From the NCBI GenBank assembly GCA_013306675.1, contig JABLUY010000081.1:62001-126000 (forward strand): 64,000 nucleotides of DNA, written 5' to 3'. The stretch's first letter is position 1, and each line of letters begins with the position of its first letter. The DNA is from Thraustochytrium sp. TN22. Lineage: Eukaryota > Sar > Bigyra > Thraustochytrida > Thraustochytriidae. Both the position numbers and the translations under genes were made by a program. The notes beneath the pieces are model-generated. The model was not told where the DNA came from and searched no databases. It worked only from the letters and a program-made list of their open reading frames with translations. Shown one piece after another: positions 1 through 10,304 of the stretch.

Positions 1-1874
1 AGCTGACGTGCGCGGCCATCCACCCGACGCGCGACATCCTGGCGGCGGGCGACGGCGAAGGCCAGGTGATCGTGTTCCGGCGCAATGGGCCAACCTCCTT
101 CGCGTCCACGACGCGCACGCGCATGCACTGGCACGCGCATGCCGTGGGCGACATTGCGTTTTCGAGCGACGGCAACAACTTCATCACCGGCGGCCAGGAG
201 GGCGTGCTGGTGATCTGGCAGCTGGAGACCGGCGACCGCGTCTTCATGCCGCGCCTGGGCAGCGCGCTGGCGCGTGTCGCCTATGGGCCAGATGGCGCGC
301 ACATGGCAGTGCTGACGGCCACGGCGGCCGTCAAGATGATCGACGCGCGCACGCGCCGCGTGGTGAGCACTGTGCAGGCGCTGGAGTCGGTGCAGCGGCC
401 GCGGCGGCGGCTGCGCATTGGCCTGGTCACGGATCCGCGCACGGGTGCGACGGTCTTGCAGCGCGAGGCGGGCATTTTGCAGTTCTTCGACGTGGCGCGC
501 GATCGCCCGCTCGCCAGTGTCGACGTGACGATGCGCAACCAGCTGAACGAGGTGGAGGGCGACAAGCTGACGGTGCCGACGGCGGTGACGGCGGTCGCGC
601 TGCAGCCGCGGTCCGGCGCGCGCATGGCCACCGTGGAGAGCCGTCTCGAGGTGATGACGCTCAAGTTCTGGGCGCTCGTGCGGCAGCCGGCGCAGCACGG
701 CGGCGCCTCGCACGCGACCTTCCAGCTCGCCACGCAGGTGATGCAGCCGCACAAGAAGCGCGTGGTGGCTCTGCTCATGCACCCGCACGGCGACTTTTGC
801 GTGAGCGCGTCGCGCGACTCCACTTTCAAGGTGTGGGCGCGCCAGCCCGGGTCGGGCCAGTGGTTGTGCCGATCCGTCGGCTTTTACCGCTCCTCGCCAA
901 TCCAATGCGCAGACCTGAGCCAGGACGGCTCGCTGTTGGCGCTCGCCTACGACGACCTCGTTACACTGTGGAACCCGCTGTCCAACTCGCTTATTGATGT
1001 CTGCGCGCACCCGGGGCGTGCGGGTCAGGGCACCTGCGTGGTGTCTCACGTCGCCTTTTACCGCCAGTCCCGCCTTGCGGTGGCTACCACGGCCGGCACG
1101 CTGCACATCTGGGACGCCGCCAAACGTGAGGTGATTTGGTCGCTGACGCTGGGCCGCATCAGCGCCATGCGCGCCGACGGCGGCCGCCTCATGGTCTTTG
1201 TTGGCGCGCACAATTTGCTCATCTTCGAGGACGGCCCGACGCCCGTGCGCCACGAGTGGGTGCAGCCGCGGTCGTCCGCCGGCAAGGTCGTGGACGTGGC
1301 CGCGGTGGCGGCGAAGAGCGGCTTTGCCGTCCTCCTCGAGTCCGGGGAGCTGCAGCTCGTGGGCTGCTCGGCGGCCTCGAACGCGGCGGCGCCGTCTCTG
1401 GCGGACGCTGCCGAGGCGCAGCGGCGCAGCAACTACGCGCTTGTGTATGCGGCGGCTCGTGATGCGGAGGACGCCACCGAGGTGCTGCCGACGGCCGGCG
1501 CCCGTGATCTCAGCGACGGCGCCACGCTCGACCTCCTGGACGCCTACCCGACGTCGGTCCTCCCTCCGCTGGCCAAGCTGACCGCCTCGTTGCTGTCGGG
1601 GCCCAAGGAGGCGGACGCTGCTCCTGCGGCCCGCAAGCGCTCGGCGGACGCGGACCTGCGGGCCACGCCGTCGGCCCGCAAGCGGAGCCGGCCCGCCGCG
1701 CCTGCTGCCGCCGTGGACGGCGGGTCGGATGCTACGGTGGTCGCCATCGAGGATGACCCGACCGGTGGCGCGGCTGGCAAGGAGCGCCTGCAGGACAAGC
1801 TCTTGGAGGAGAGCATGACGGACTTTTTCAGGAATGCTCTATGGAAGCCCAAGGCCAAGAACAAGGCAGCTTGA
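1..1874 (+). CDS. WDR75: WDR75/UTP17-like WD40 protein, 5' truncated by window edge
   Basis: The frame is open from base 3, giving 623 residues; the true start lies upstream of the window. WDR75 (yeast Utp17/Nan1) is a subunit of the t-UTP subcomplex, which links Pol I transcription of rDNA to 18S pre-rRNA processing in the nucleolus. The recognisable order is a WD repeat beginning LTCAAIHPTRD, then WHAHAVGDIAFS, GGQEGVLVIWQ, FMPRLG and LVTDPRTGATVLQ, the same succession as in animal WDR75. Further repeats include SASRDSTFKVW and DGSLLALAYDDLVTLWNP. The C-terminal 150 residues are Ala/Lys/Arg-rich with KRS stretches that could be nuclear localisation signals, and end in a short DFFRNALWKPKAK tail. 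What is seen is the WD40 series; the family assignment rests on motif order recalled, not on a search. Confidence 0.8.
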   Translation, partial: LTCAAIHPTRDILAAGDGEGQVIVFRRNGPTSFASTTRTRMHWHAHAVGDIAFSSDGNNFITGGQEGVLVIWQLETGDRVFMPRLGSALARVAYGPDGAHMAVLTATAAVKMIDARTRRVVSTVQALESVQRPRRRLRIGLVTDPRTGATVLQREAGILQFFDVARDRPLASVDVTMRNQLNEVEGDKLTVPTAVTAVALQPRSGARMATVESRLEVMTLKFWALVRQPAQHGGASHATFQLATQVMQPHKKRVVALLMHPHGDFCVSASRDSTFKVWARQPGSGQWLCRSVGFYRSSPIQCADLSQDGSLLALAYDDLVTLWNPLSNSLIDVCAHPGRAGQGTCVVSHVAFYRQSRLAVATTAGTLHIWDAAKREVIWSLTLGRISAMRADGGRLMVFVGAHNLLIFEDGPTPVRHEWVQPRSSAGKVVDVAAVAAKSGFAVLLESGELQLVGCSAASNAAAPSLADAAEAQRRSNYALVYAAARDAEDATEVLPTAGARDLSDGATLDLLDAYPTSVLPPLAKLTASLLSGPKEADAAPAARKRSADADLRATPSARKRSRPAAPAAAVDGGSDATVVAIEDDPTGGAAGKERLQDKLLEESMTDFFRNALWKPKAKNKAA

Positions 1875-2000
1875 AACATCCTACACCAACGCCATCCTTT
1901 TAGCATAAGTGTGTGAGAAAAAACGAGTACAAGTAGCGAGGCCCTAAGAGGCACAAGCGAGCGACAAGGCGGAAGAAACGGTGACACAGAGACGCGACTT

Positions 2001-2036
2001 GAAGAGAAGAAGAAGAAGAAGAAGAAGAAGAAGAAA
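2001..2036. repeat. (GAA)n microsatellite
   Basis: About ten GAA units lie in the 3' flank between the WDR75-like gene and the convergent zinc-finger gene. The flank is visibly AT-richer than the neighbouring coding sequence. Confidence 0.9.
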
Positions 2037-2163
2037 ATGGAAAACGGTAAAAGGGTACATTGGTCATGAGTATGAGTGAAAAGAAGAGAAAGGTGGTGTC
2101 AAGGTGATCGAAAAGTGCCGAGGGGGGTGGGGATGTGTGGGTTCCGTTCCTGGTTCCCAAAGT

Positions 2164-2682
2164 CTACATGCGGATCTGGTCCCGCGGCGCGCGGCAGTTG
2201 CGCATGTTGCACTGCCGGCGATGGCCAAAGTTCAGGTTGCCGCACGCGAAGCACACCCAGGCGTCCTTGGGCAGGCGGCAGTCCAGCAGCTCCTTGGGCT
2301 TGAGCCGCCGGCACCGGCGGATGTTGCACACGTAGCGCCACTGGTAGTTTTCGTTCCCGCACGACGGGCACGTCCACTTCTCGTGCTTGGGCAGCGCCGC
2401 CAGCGCCGCCTGGCCGCCGTGCTTCTTGTCGCACGCCGTCGCCGCGTCCTCGTCCTTCTCCTCATCGGATTCGTCCTCCTCCCACGACAGCCACGAGGCC
2501 GTGGAAGCCGTCTCGCTGTCCGAGGCGCGCGAGGCGTGACGGGTCCTCCCAAACGGCGGCGATCCGGGCGGCGAGCACTGCTGAGGCATCTCGCAGCACG
2601 GCGGGCCCCAGATGCTCGTGCCCAGCATCGTGCCGAGCGGCGTCACCACGGCGGCGCCCGTGCAAAAGTCCGTGACCGTCAT
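2164..2682 (-). CDS. Small protein with two RanBP2-like zinc fingers
   Basis: A 172-residue protein. I chose the start at 2682 because the frame upstream (to 3243) is Arg/Ala-rich and looks non-coding. The C-terminal third holds two fingers of the same design: W-x-C-x2-C-G-N-x-N at residues 103-124 and again at 142-163, each closed by a C-N-[IM]-R-x-C pair. This gives C-x2-C ... C-x4-C, close to RanBP2-type zinc fingers, which bind ubiquitin or single-stranded RNA in other proteins. Residues 60-85 are acidic (EEDESDEEKDED). The N-terminus is Ser/Pro/Cys-rich without a known domain. RNA binding is an inference from the family; no partner can be named. The gene converges on WDR75 with about 290 bp between the stops. 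Confidence 0.75.
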   Translation of the reverse strand: MTVTDFCTGAAVVTPLGTMLGTSIWGPPCCEMPQQCSPPGSPPFGRTRHASRASDSETASTASWLSWEEDESDEEKDEDAATACDKKHGGQAALAALPKHEKWTCPSCGNENYQWRYVCNIRRCRRLKPKELLDCRLPKDAWVCFACGNLNFGHRRQCNMRNCRAPRDQIRM

Positions 2683-3669
2683 GGTTCTGCGTCTTGGCTT
2701 TGAGGCTTTACCTCGTCGTGCGTCTCGATTCTCAGTTTGTCTCGAGCTCGTTCGGGTTCTGCTCGCCGGCCGGGCGACCGCACGCAAGTCCCACCAGCGG
2801 CGGCCCGATGCGGCGGCTGGCGCCCCGACCGCCTCGCTGCAGCACCGCGGTTCGACGCCCACGGGCCTGCATGCGGCAGGAAGCAGCCCTGCGCGCGCAT
2901 CGCCACTCCTGTGGGCGCCCTTTCCTGCTTGCTCGCCCACCACAGCGCCGACCAGGGGCACAACCGCAGCGCCGACTTCGCAGGCTTCCGCACGGTCCCA
3001 GCGCCGACAACGAGGACGGCCTGCCGGGCTGCCGCCCTGCTCGAGCGAGCGCCGTGCGACGCGCGCGCCGGCGTGCGCGCCCCCGCGCCGCCGCGCCTGG
3101 CCGGCTGCCGGCGGGTGCCCCGGGCCCTGTGCCGGCGTGCGCGACTGCGTGCTGGCGCGTGCCGGCGCGTGGCTGTGGGCAAAAGCGAGGCTCGCTTCCA
3201 AAGCGAGCCACGCGTCCGAGGCCTCCTCCGCTTGGCTCTGCACCGGCCAGCGGCGGCGGCGGCGGCTGCGCAGCCGGCGGGGCTGCTGCCGTTGACGTCG
3301 GTGAGGAGAGGACGCCGCCGCCGACGAGGACGATGACGGCGACGCAGGCCAGCTAGCTAGCTAGCCACCGGCGTGGGTGCAGCGCAGCGGTGGTGAACGT
3401 CATCGGAGGTGCTTGCGATGGCCCACGCGAGCACCGGCGGCCCGAGCGGCGGTGCGGGAAGCCAACAGGCAGCCAGCTTCGGGCGGCCGGGCGATGGGGA
3501 CAACTTATTGTCACTGGAAGAAACAGGTCCCGCAAGACCAACCAGTGGCAGGGAAGTTCAAGTTGTGCCGTGACAGTCTAGGTTAGCTAGCGCCAGGCTT
3601 CGTGAAGTTTGTGCAATTTGATGATCAGTTCGTCGCGGCCCCGAAGAGCGAATGAATGGGGCTCTGACT
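2683..3669. other. Gene-free region with TAGC run
   Basis: This stretch holds the 5' flank of the zinc-finger gene and the 3' flank of the WW-module gene. The first 650 bp are GC-rich with long Arg/Ala/Pro-rich chance frames on both strands. At 3349-3366 there is a run of the self-complementary tetranucleotide TAGC (CTAGCTAGCTAGC). I see no RNA gene or conserved protein in it. Confidence 0.6.
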
Positions 3670-4309
3670 TCACTCGTGGCGACGGGCGGAGGGTACGATG
3701 GCCTCGACCTGCTCAACGACAGGGACGGCCTTCTTGACCGCGGGTTTGCGCTTGGCGAGGGCGCGGTCTTGTGCGCGCTTGATGAGGTCGTCGACTTGGG
3801 CACGGCGCGCGCGAACGCGCGCCACTTGCAGAGGCACCTCTTCAGGCCTCAACGTTGGGGGCTTCGCGACGATACGGTCAGGCGCGATGGGCTCTCTGCT
3901 GCAGTCGAGGTCGTCCCAGAAGAACGGGTGGCGGTCACTGAGACGCAAGGGTACGTGCGTCTGTTGCTCAAATGTGGGTGGCGGTGGACCCTGCAGCGGG
4001 TGAAGCTGGTTGTGGCGCTGGTGCAACGAGTTCCGCTTGCCGACCTGGGACCGGCTGTCTTTGGATGCATTCAGCGCGGTGGACGCCTCGGAGCGCGACT
4101 CGTGCAGCTGCATGTCGCGGTGCTCATGCACCCAGTCGTGCACGAAGAAGCTGACCTTGGGCATTGAGCTTGACTTGCGCAGCACGAGGATCTCCTCGTC
4201 GCCCTCGTCGCCCTCGTCGCCCTCGTCGCCCTCGCCGATCTCTCTATCGGGCATCTCGACCTGATCCGCTGGCTGGTCCTCGCTATCCTCGATGAAGATG
4301 CTGCTGCCG

Positions 4310-4354
<45 letters not shown>

Positions 4355-6870
4355 ATGCTGCTGCCGAGATGCGAGGAGAGAAAGAGACTGAGCTGGCGCG
4401 ATGCGTCATGGTCCAGGCCCGGGTCGCTCTCCTCCGCGATGTCCTCGTCGTCGCCGCTGCCGTCGCTGCCCTCCTCGCCGCAGTCATTGTAGTCGGGGGT
4501 GGCAAAGAGCTCGCGCGGCGGCACCAGTGCGCGGCCAGCGGGCCGGCCGGACTCGAGCTCGGACTCGTCGATCAAGCGCGCGAGGGAGTCGCTGAAGGTG
4601 GAGCCAAGTAGGCTGTGGCCGCTCGTGGCGTCGTGCTCGGTCTCACTCGAGCGGCGGCTAAGCGAGCGGCGTGTGGACATTTGCGCGGTGCTGAGGCAGG
4701 AGCTGGAGCGCTGGCGCACAAGCTTGGGCGACTGCGGCACGGAGAGCTGCTTGCGCATGCTCGTGGGGTCGAAGAAGTATGTCTTGCCGGCGCGGTCGAT
4801 CATCTCGAGCTGCTCGCTGAGCGGCGGCGCGGCCTTGCTTTGCGCGCGTGCGTGCTTGAGGAGCTCGCGGAAGAAGGGCTCGGCAGGGTGCTCGGCGCTG
4901 ACAAAGGCGGCGGGCACGAACTCGAAGGCGGTGGCGCCGCTCGCCGCCGGCACCTCGCGCCAGTGCGGCGGGAGCTCGACGGCGAGGCGCATGTGCGGGA
5001 TCCAGAGCAGCGCGCAGTCGTCGGCGGCGATGCCCATGCACTTGGCCTGCGCGTAGAGCATTTGCGGCGAGCGAAAGCCGGAGGTGCCGAGCACAACGGC
5101 CTCGGCCGGGCGCGTCGGGTCGCCGATCTGCGCGGCGTAGAAGCTAAAGGCCTGTTCAGCCGGATCCTGGTCCACGGGCGGCAGATGCCGCATGGATTCG
5201 CCACGCATCAGCTGCGTGCGCTCGACGAGCGAGCGCACCGACTGCTGCTGGCGCTGCAGGATGCGCTTGCGCTTGGTCTCGGCCTGAATCACGGCGCGCT
5301 CGTGCGCAATGCGCGCCTTGCAGGCGTCCGCCTCGGGGTGCAGCGCAGAGAATTCGAACTGCAGCAGCCGCACCGGGTGGCCCAGCACGACGGCGCGCTT
5401 GACCCAGAGCGGCAGCTCACCCTGCAGCGCCTCGCGCCACAGGTCGGGTTCCACGCGGCCCCGCGTCTGGCAATAGTGCACGCGGCCCTCCGGGTCGCGC
5501 GTGCGAATCCAGCCGGCCGGCATGGGGACGAGCAAGCTGAGCGCCAGCTCGCGCAGGAACTCGGTCTCGGCGCCGCGAAGGCGGACGCCCACGAAGCTGG
5601 CAAAGGCGCGCAGGTCTCGCGCCGGCACGCGCTGCTCGAGCGCCTCCCACACCTCCGGAAGCTCGCCTGCCAGGGCCAGGCGGCGCGCGTCCACCTCCGA
5701 GAGGCTCTGGTCCAGGGTGGCCGGCGTCTGGGCGCGCGAGTCGGTGCTGCCAAGGGCGTCCGGCTCCTCGTCCGGGGTGGGTGGGGTTGGGACGAGCGCG
5801 GGCGGTGGGCGCCCTGGCCTCGACGCGACCACAGCGCTCTTCGCGAAGTCGTAGATCTCGTAGACCCCTCCCTCCTCGCGCCAAAAGTGGAGCAGGCCGC
5901 GGCGATCCGCGGCGCCATCTTCCCCCTCCTCGTCGCCGCCCATGTCGCCGTCCATGATGTCCCAGTCCTCGCGCACGGACTTGATGAGGCCGCGAAAGTA
6001 TGTCACACCCGGATGCGTGGACGCGATGATGTCCGGCTCGTTCGGGTCCGGGGGCGTGTGGACGTAGCAGGTCTCGGTCTCTACGGGCTTGCTTCGTCGC
6101 CGGGAGGCAGTGCTGCTCGTGGCCGGTGGCAAAGCACTCGCCTCTTCGTCGCTCGCCTCGCTCTGAACGTCCGCGTCGCACTCGTCTTCGGTGCCGCTCT
6201 CGACGCTGCCCTCGTCAACCTCCTCTTCGGCCTCCTTGGGCTCCTCGGCGCGCTTCCATCGAGGTGGTAGGTCGGCGGCGAGGAAGTGGCGCATGACCCA
6301 AGCCAAAAAGGGCTCTTCGGCCAGGTCGACGTCGAAGACGTCCTGGGCGGCGCGCTGCAGGTGCTGCGGCGTGAGCAGCCAGTAGGTGGACGTGCCGAGA
6401 TCGCGCGGACCCACGTCGTCAACAGCGGGGTTCCCGATCGTCTCCTTGTAGTGGAGCTCGGCCTCGAGCTCGGCGCGCTTGAGCACGATCTTGCGCTGTG
6501 CGATACGCTCGCGCCGTGCCTGCGGTTCGGCATCGGCACTGGCATCCTTGGCCGCCTCGGTGAGCGCGCGGCGACGCGCAATGGCGTAATATGCGTCGTA
6601 GCAGGACTGCACGTTGGGGTGCTCGCGCGTGCAGTGGGTGGCGACGCCGCTGCCGTCGGAGAAGACAAAGTAGGCGTGGCAGCCATTCTCGCCCTTGCCC
6701 GGGCTCAGGCGCACGGTCGGCATGCCGATGTCGGGCCGCGGCACGAGCGCGGTCTCCTGGACGCCTGCAAAGACGAGCGCGACGCCATCATCGTCAAAGT
6801 CCGCGTCGACGCCTGCACCCTTGCAGAGCGCTTCGAGGTCGCAGTCGTCAGGGAAGTAGGCGCGCCGCAT
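3670..6870 (-). CDS. 1066-aa protein with four CEP164-type WW-like modules
   Basis: The protein shows four copies of one module: a short helical segment, then a WW-like fold with a leading proline-tryptophan (LPPxW or MPAGW), a Y-x-F/Y-F strand and a terminal HP. Examples are residues ~1-105 (REHPNVQSCYDAYY), ~150-300 (LPPRWKRAEE ... THPGVTYFRGL), ~380-520 (MPAGWIRTRDPEGRVHYC) and ~590-715 (LPPHWREV ... GKTYFFDP). This helix-plus-WW layout is that of the N-terminus of CEP164, a distal-appendage protein of centrioles, where it occurs once. The rest is low complexity: an acidic Glu insertion near 210-245, a GDEGDE repeat near 885-900 and a poly-Gly tract near 840-855 encoded by a (GCC)n run at 4306-4355. 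Centrosomal or ciliary placement is inference; orthology to CEP164 itself is not claimed. Confidence 0.65.
4306..4355. repeat. (GCC)n trinucleotide run coding poly-Gly
   Basis: About fifteen consecutive GCC units on the plus strand, read as glycine codons in the minus-strand WW-module gene. The in-frame unit keeps the reading frame through length change, so the tract is expected to vary between isolates. Confidence 0.9.
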
Positions 6871-7397
6871 GGCCGCCCTCCCCCGCCCCCTCGTTCACCG
6901 AGTTCGCGATTTGCCTAGCTAGCGATCTGCACGCCGAGAGCCTCCAGGACACAGGACAGAGTACGTCTTACGTGTGTAGCAGTGGCTTCTAAAAAAAGAA
7001 AGTAAGTAGTATTCAAAGGGGGAGGCGGGGGGGATTTGCTGAGATCTCCCCAGCTCCCCAGCCAAGGCCGCTCAGAAAGGCTTCCGCAGCGGCACACACC
7101 GTGCCGAGTGCCGGTCGCGCCTTCAGCGATCGATGCCGGCGCCCGGTGGCGCCGCCCCGTGGCCTGCCGGGGCCCGGCCGGCGCCGCGGTCATACTTGTA
7201 ACGGACTCGCGACCGGCGACTCGCGCTCGGCAACGTCGGCGGCCGCCATGAAGGAAAAAAATCGCGGACCCCGCGAGCGAAGTGGCCAGCGGGAGTGACA
7301 GAGAAGAAGACGAGCGAGACCCTCCCGGACAGCCTGGGCGGGTCAAGCTCGAACTTCTACACGCGTACGCCGTACATCATTCACAGAGTCGGTTCGG
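6871..7397. other. Gap between WW-module gene start and CH gene end
   Basis: This 527-bp gap holds the 5' flank of the minus-strand WW-module gene, with CTAGCTAGC about 45 bp upstream of its start codon, and the 3' flank of the CH-domain gene. A lower-GC patch with a poly-A run lies near 6990-7015. No gene is visible. Confidence 0.55.
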
Positions 7398-8627
7398 TCA
7401 GCGACGGCTGGCGGCACGCGCGTCGCGAGCAGCGCGGTTGCGCTCCTCGAAGGCGCGAGTGAGCGCCCGCACGGAGCCGGCGGCCGAGGAGAGGCTGCTA
7501 CGGCGGTTGGAGGCGTGCGGGCGCGGAGGCACAGGCGGCGCCGGCCGGTGGTTGCGGTACTCGAACTCCTGGGGCTCCTCCTCGCGCTCCTGCGAGGAGG
7601 AGGAGCGCGAGGAGCGCCTGGAGAACATGGCGCGCAAAAAGGTCTTCCGACGCGTCTGGCGCTTGGGGCTGAGCTCCGGCGAGGTGGCGGCCCGGTAAAA
7701 GGGTGCCGGCGCCGCCGCGCGCGCCGGGGGTTGCGGGATCTCCTGCGAGTAGTAGGTGGCCTGCTCGCGGCGGTACGGCTGGGCGCCGGCGACCGGGTTG
7801 GGCGACTCCCAGGGCATCTGGCGCATGACGCCCATGGGCGAGTTGGGCCCGCGGTTCACGGTGATGGGCGCCGGGCTGCTGCGCTGGGACGACATGCGCG
7901 CGAAGTCGGCCCGGTTGGACTCGCTCACATGCGCGCGGTCGCGGTCGGCGCGCATGATGCCGGCGCTGCCGTTGTTGAGGCGCGACACGCTGGCGTCCGG
8001 GCGGTAGCCGGTGCTGCCCTGCGAGACGAGGCCGGCGCGGAAGCCGCCGGGGCGGTTCTGCATCTCGCTCACGACGAGGCGGCGAACCTCGGCGCGCGCA
8101 GGCGCGTCGCGGTCCTCGTCGGCGTCGCCGTCCAGGTACATTTGCGAGGCCCGCGGCCGCGGCATGGTGGCGGCCTCACGGCGCGACACGAAGCGCGAAC
8201 GCGTGCGCACGGGGCGCAGCGCCGCGGTCTGCGCGACGCGCTTGAGCGCCAGGATGCACGTCACCACCTGGCCCATGTCCTTGGCCTCGAAGAGCGCCAC
8301 GGTCGTGAACAGGTCGGACTCTGCCACGCCCAGGCGCCGCGCCGCGCCCAGGAACGCCGAGATGTTCTCCATCTGCTTGAACGGCTGGTCGCCGCGGTAC
8401 ACGCGCCTCACCGAGTTCGCCCGCACCTTGTTCACCAGGTCGCACAGCACCGTCCCGTCTTTGAGCTCATCCGCGAACCCCAGCATGAACTTCACGCCCG
8501 TCTCTGCCGTGATCCACGCCCTCGCCTCTCGCTCCAGCTCGGGGTCATACTTGGCGTTCGCCTTGGCCGCCAGCTCCGCGTCCAGTCCGTAGTCGTTCAC
8601 CGCCACCACGTGCTGCCGCGCCGCCAT
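7398..8627 (-). CDS. Calponin-homology (CH) domain protein, transgelin/Scp1-like
   Basis: A 409-residue protein with one N-terminal CH domain at about residues 28-137. It begins NAKYDPELEREARAWI and continues with LKDGTVLCDLVNKV, FKQMENISAFLGAARRLGV and LFEAKDMGQVVTCILALKR, the standard CH signature of calponin, transgelin and yeast Scp1, which bundle F-actin. The remaining 270 residues are disordered and rich in Arg, Ser, Pro and Gln, ending in a basic tail. They include RRSSRSSSSQEREEE, a plausible phospho-region. A single CH domain with a long basic tail is consistent with actin cross-linking through the tail, but that is inference. The start at 8627 fits the family because the CH domain begins about 30 residues later. 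Confidence 0.85.
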   Translation of the reverse strand: MAARQHVVAVNDYGLDAELAAKANAKYDPELEREARAWITAETGVKFMLGFADELKDGTVLCDLVNKVRANSVRRVYRGDQPFKQMENISAFLGAARRLGVAESDLFTTVALFEAKDMGQVVTCILALKRVAQTAALRPVRTRSRFVSRREAATMPRPRASQMYLDGDADEDRDAPARAEVRRLVVSEMQNRPGGFRAGLVSQGSTGYRPDASVSRLNNGSAGIMRADRDRAHVSESNRADFARMSSQRSSPAPITVNRGPNSPMGVMRQMPWESPNPVAGAQPYRREQATYYSQEIPQPPARAAAPAPFYRAATSPELSPKRQTRRKTFLRAMFSRRSSRSSSSQEREEEPQEFEYRNHRPAPPVPPRPHASNRRSSLSSAAGSVRALTRAFEERNRAARDARAASRR

Positions 8628-10304
8628 CCTTCCCTCCCTCTGCGGGCGTCAACGCGCCCACGCCTGGCGCCGACACCGCTCTCCCGGGCGGCCTCCTCGT
8701 CGCGTCGCGTCCGCGCCGGCCCGGGTCCCTCGCCGCCCTCCAGCTCGTCCCTGTCCCTGCCGGGCCGCCGCCTTTCGTCCTGTGCTCCACCAGCTCCTGC
8801 TCGTCCCCGAGTCGCTGCGCTTGCGCGTGGGCTCGGCCGCGCCGTCCAGGTCGCCGCGCCTCGCCTCGCTCGCGCCGTCGTGCGTCTCGAGCCGCGCCGC
8901 GCGCTCGCTGGGCGGCGGAGGCCCGACGCCGGGCGGCGGGCGCGAGGGGAGGAGGATGCGGGCTTGCCGGCCTCGCCGGCCTCGCTCGCTCGCTCGCTCG
9001 CTCGCTCGCTCGCTCGCTCGCTCGCCGCCACCGCCACGCTCCGCACACCCTGCACGCGCTCCTGCCGCTGCCGCCGCCGCCGCCTGCACGCGCCGCCCTC
9101 GCCCTCGCCCGCGCGCTCGCGCGGCGCTCGCCGCCCGGTCGGTCGCGGCGGCGCAGGTCGGCCGGCGCCGCGCGCTGGTCGTTGCGGAACTGCTCGACGC
9201 CGGCGGGCTGGTCCGGCTGGATGGCGCCGGCGGGCTGGGCCGTCACCGTCACGGGCGGCGTGGATGCAGGCTAATACGTATGGATAATGGATGGAGATGG
9301 CGGCTGACGGCTGATGTGAGGAGGTATGTTTGTTAGATCGCGCGTGGCGCGGCGCGTGAATCAACGCACTCGTCGTCTTAGCTAGGCGCTGCACTGCGGT
9401 GGGCGCGAGAAGCTGACGATGGTGAGGGCTGGTAAGTGTCGGCCAAGCCTAACAACTTGCACTCGGCGGACGGCAACCGCGAGCGAGACTGGAGCTTGCA
9501 GTGGCTCGGGTGCGACGCGAGCCTGGTCGAGAGGACGAAGCCACGACTCGGACTCGGAGCGGGTGGAGCCTGGGCGCGGCCGACGGCCACACGCGGCGCA
9601 GGCTCGCGGTGCGAGCGGGCAGGAGCAGCCCGCGGCGTGGCTCTGCCAGTGACTGACGCTGCATGATGGCGGCCACTGAGAGGATGGCATAGGCCGCTGT
9701 GACGGCGCTGTCGCTGCCGCTGCGAGGAGCGCAATCCACGAGCGGAAGCAATGACGAAGCATGCTGCTTCTCAGTGGTAGCCAGGGCGGAGCGAGTCGCG
9801 CCGGTCGCGGCCGGCCGCCGGGCCGCGGCACGGCGGCATGTCCCAGATCGGCCACTGCGCCGCTCGTAGATCCCGGGCCGGAACGTGCACTGGTGTCATC
9901 TCTGTCGCCCCGGCCACGAGTAGTTGCCTGCAAGGTCCTGTTATTTGGGACCAAGGGGCTTGTCGTCGCGGTCGCCAACATCATCGCGGCCCCTGGCCGC
10001 CGCGCGCTGCCTCGCGGCCGGGCGCCTAGTAAGAGCTTTTAAGTCGTGCTCCGCTGGCCGTCACCGTCAAGTGCGGCGCGGAGTTGACCCAGCTCAGGTC
10101 TGCTCCGAGTCGAGGCGGAGGCGGCACTGCCGTGCACTGCAGGCTCTCGCCGCCTCTCGTCCGAGCGCGAGTCTAACCACCGCGCAGCGTAGCTACACGA
10201 GCTCGATCAAATACGCTCCAAGGCGGACGCGGGACGTGGACAGGCAGACAGGGAGCTGGGCAGAGCACGAGCAGAGCACGAGCGCGGTCTCGCGGAGATA
10301 GAAG
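8628..10304. promoter_or_regulatory. Divergent intergenic region, CH gene / dioxygenase gene
   Basis: This 1.7-kb stretch separates two divergently transcribed genes and should hold both promoters. The half next to the CH gene is extremely GC-rich and contains a (GCTC)n run. The half next to the dioxygenase gene is more balanced. Arg/Ser/Ala-rich chance frames occur on both strands, and none resembles a known protein. No TATA box or RNA gene was recognised. Confidence 0.5.
8981..9023. repeat. (GCTC)n tetranucleotide microsatellite
   Basis: Ten or so CTCG units about 350 bp upstream of the CH-domain gene start. Translated it gives SLARSLAR or ASERASER, which makes misleading open frames on both strands. 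The same unit recurs upstream of other genes in the window. Confidence 0.9.

Noticed and set aside
2683-3243. N-terminal extension of the two-finger zinc protein
   Set aside because: The extension is Arg/Ala/Gly-rich with dense overlapping frames on both strands, and the Met at 2682 gives a compact, sensible protein.
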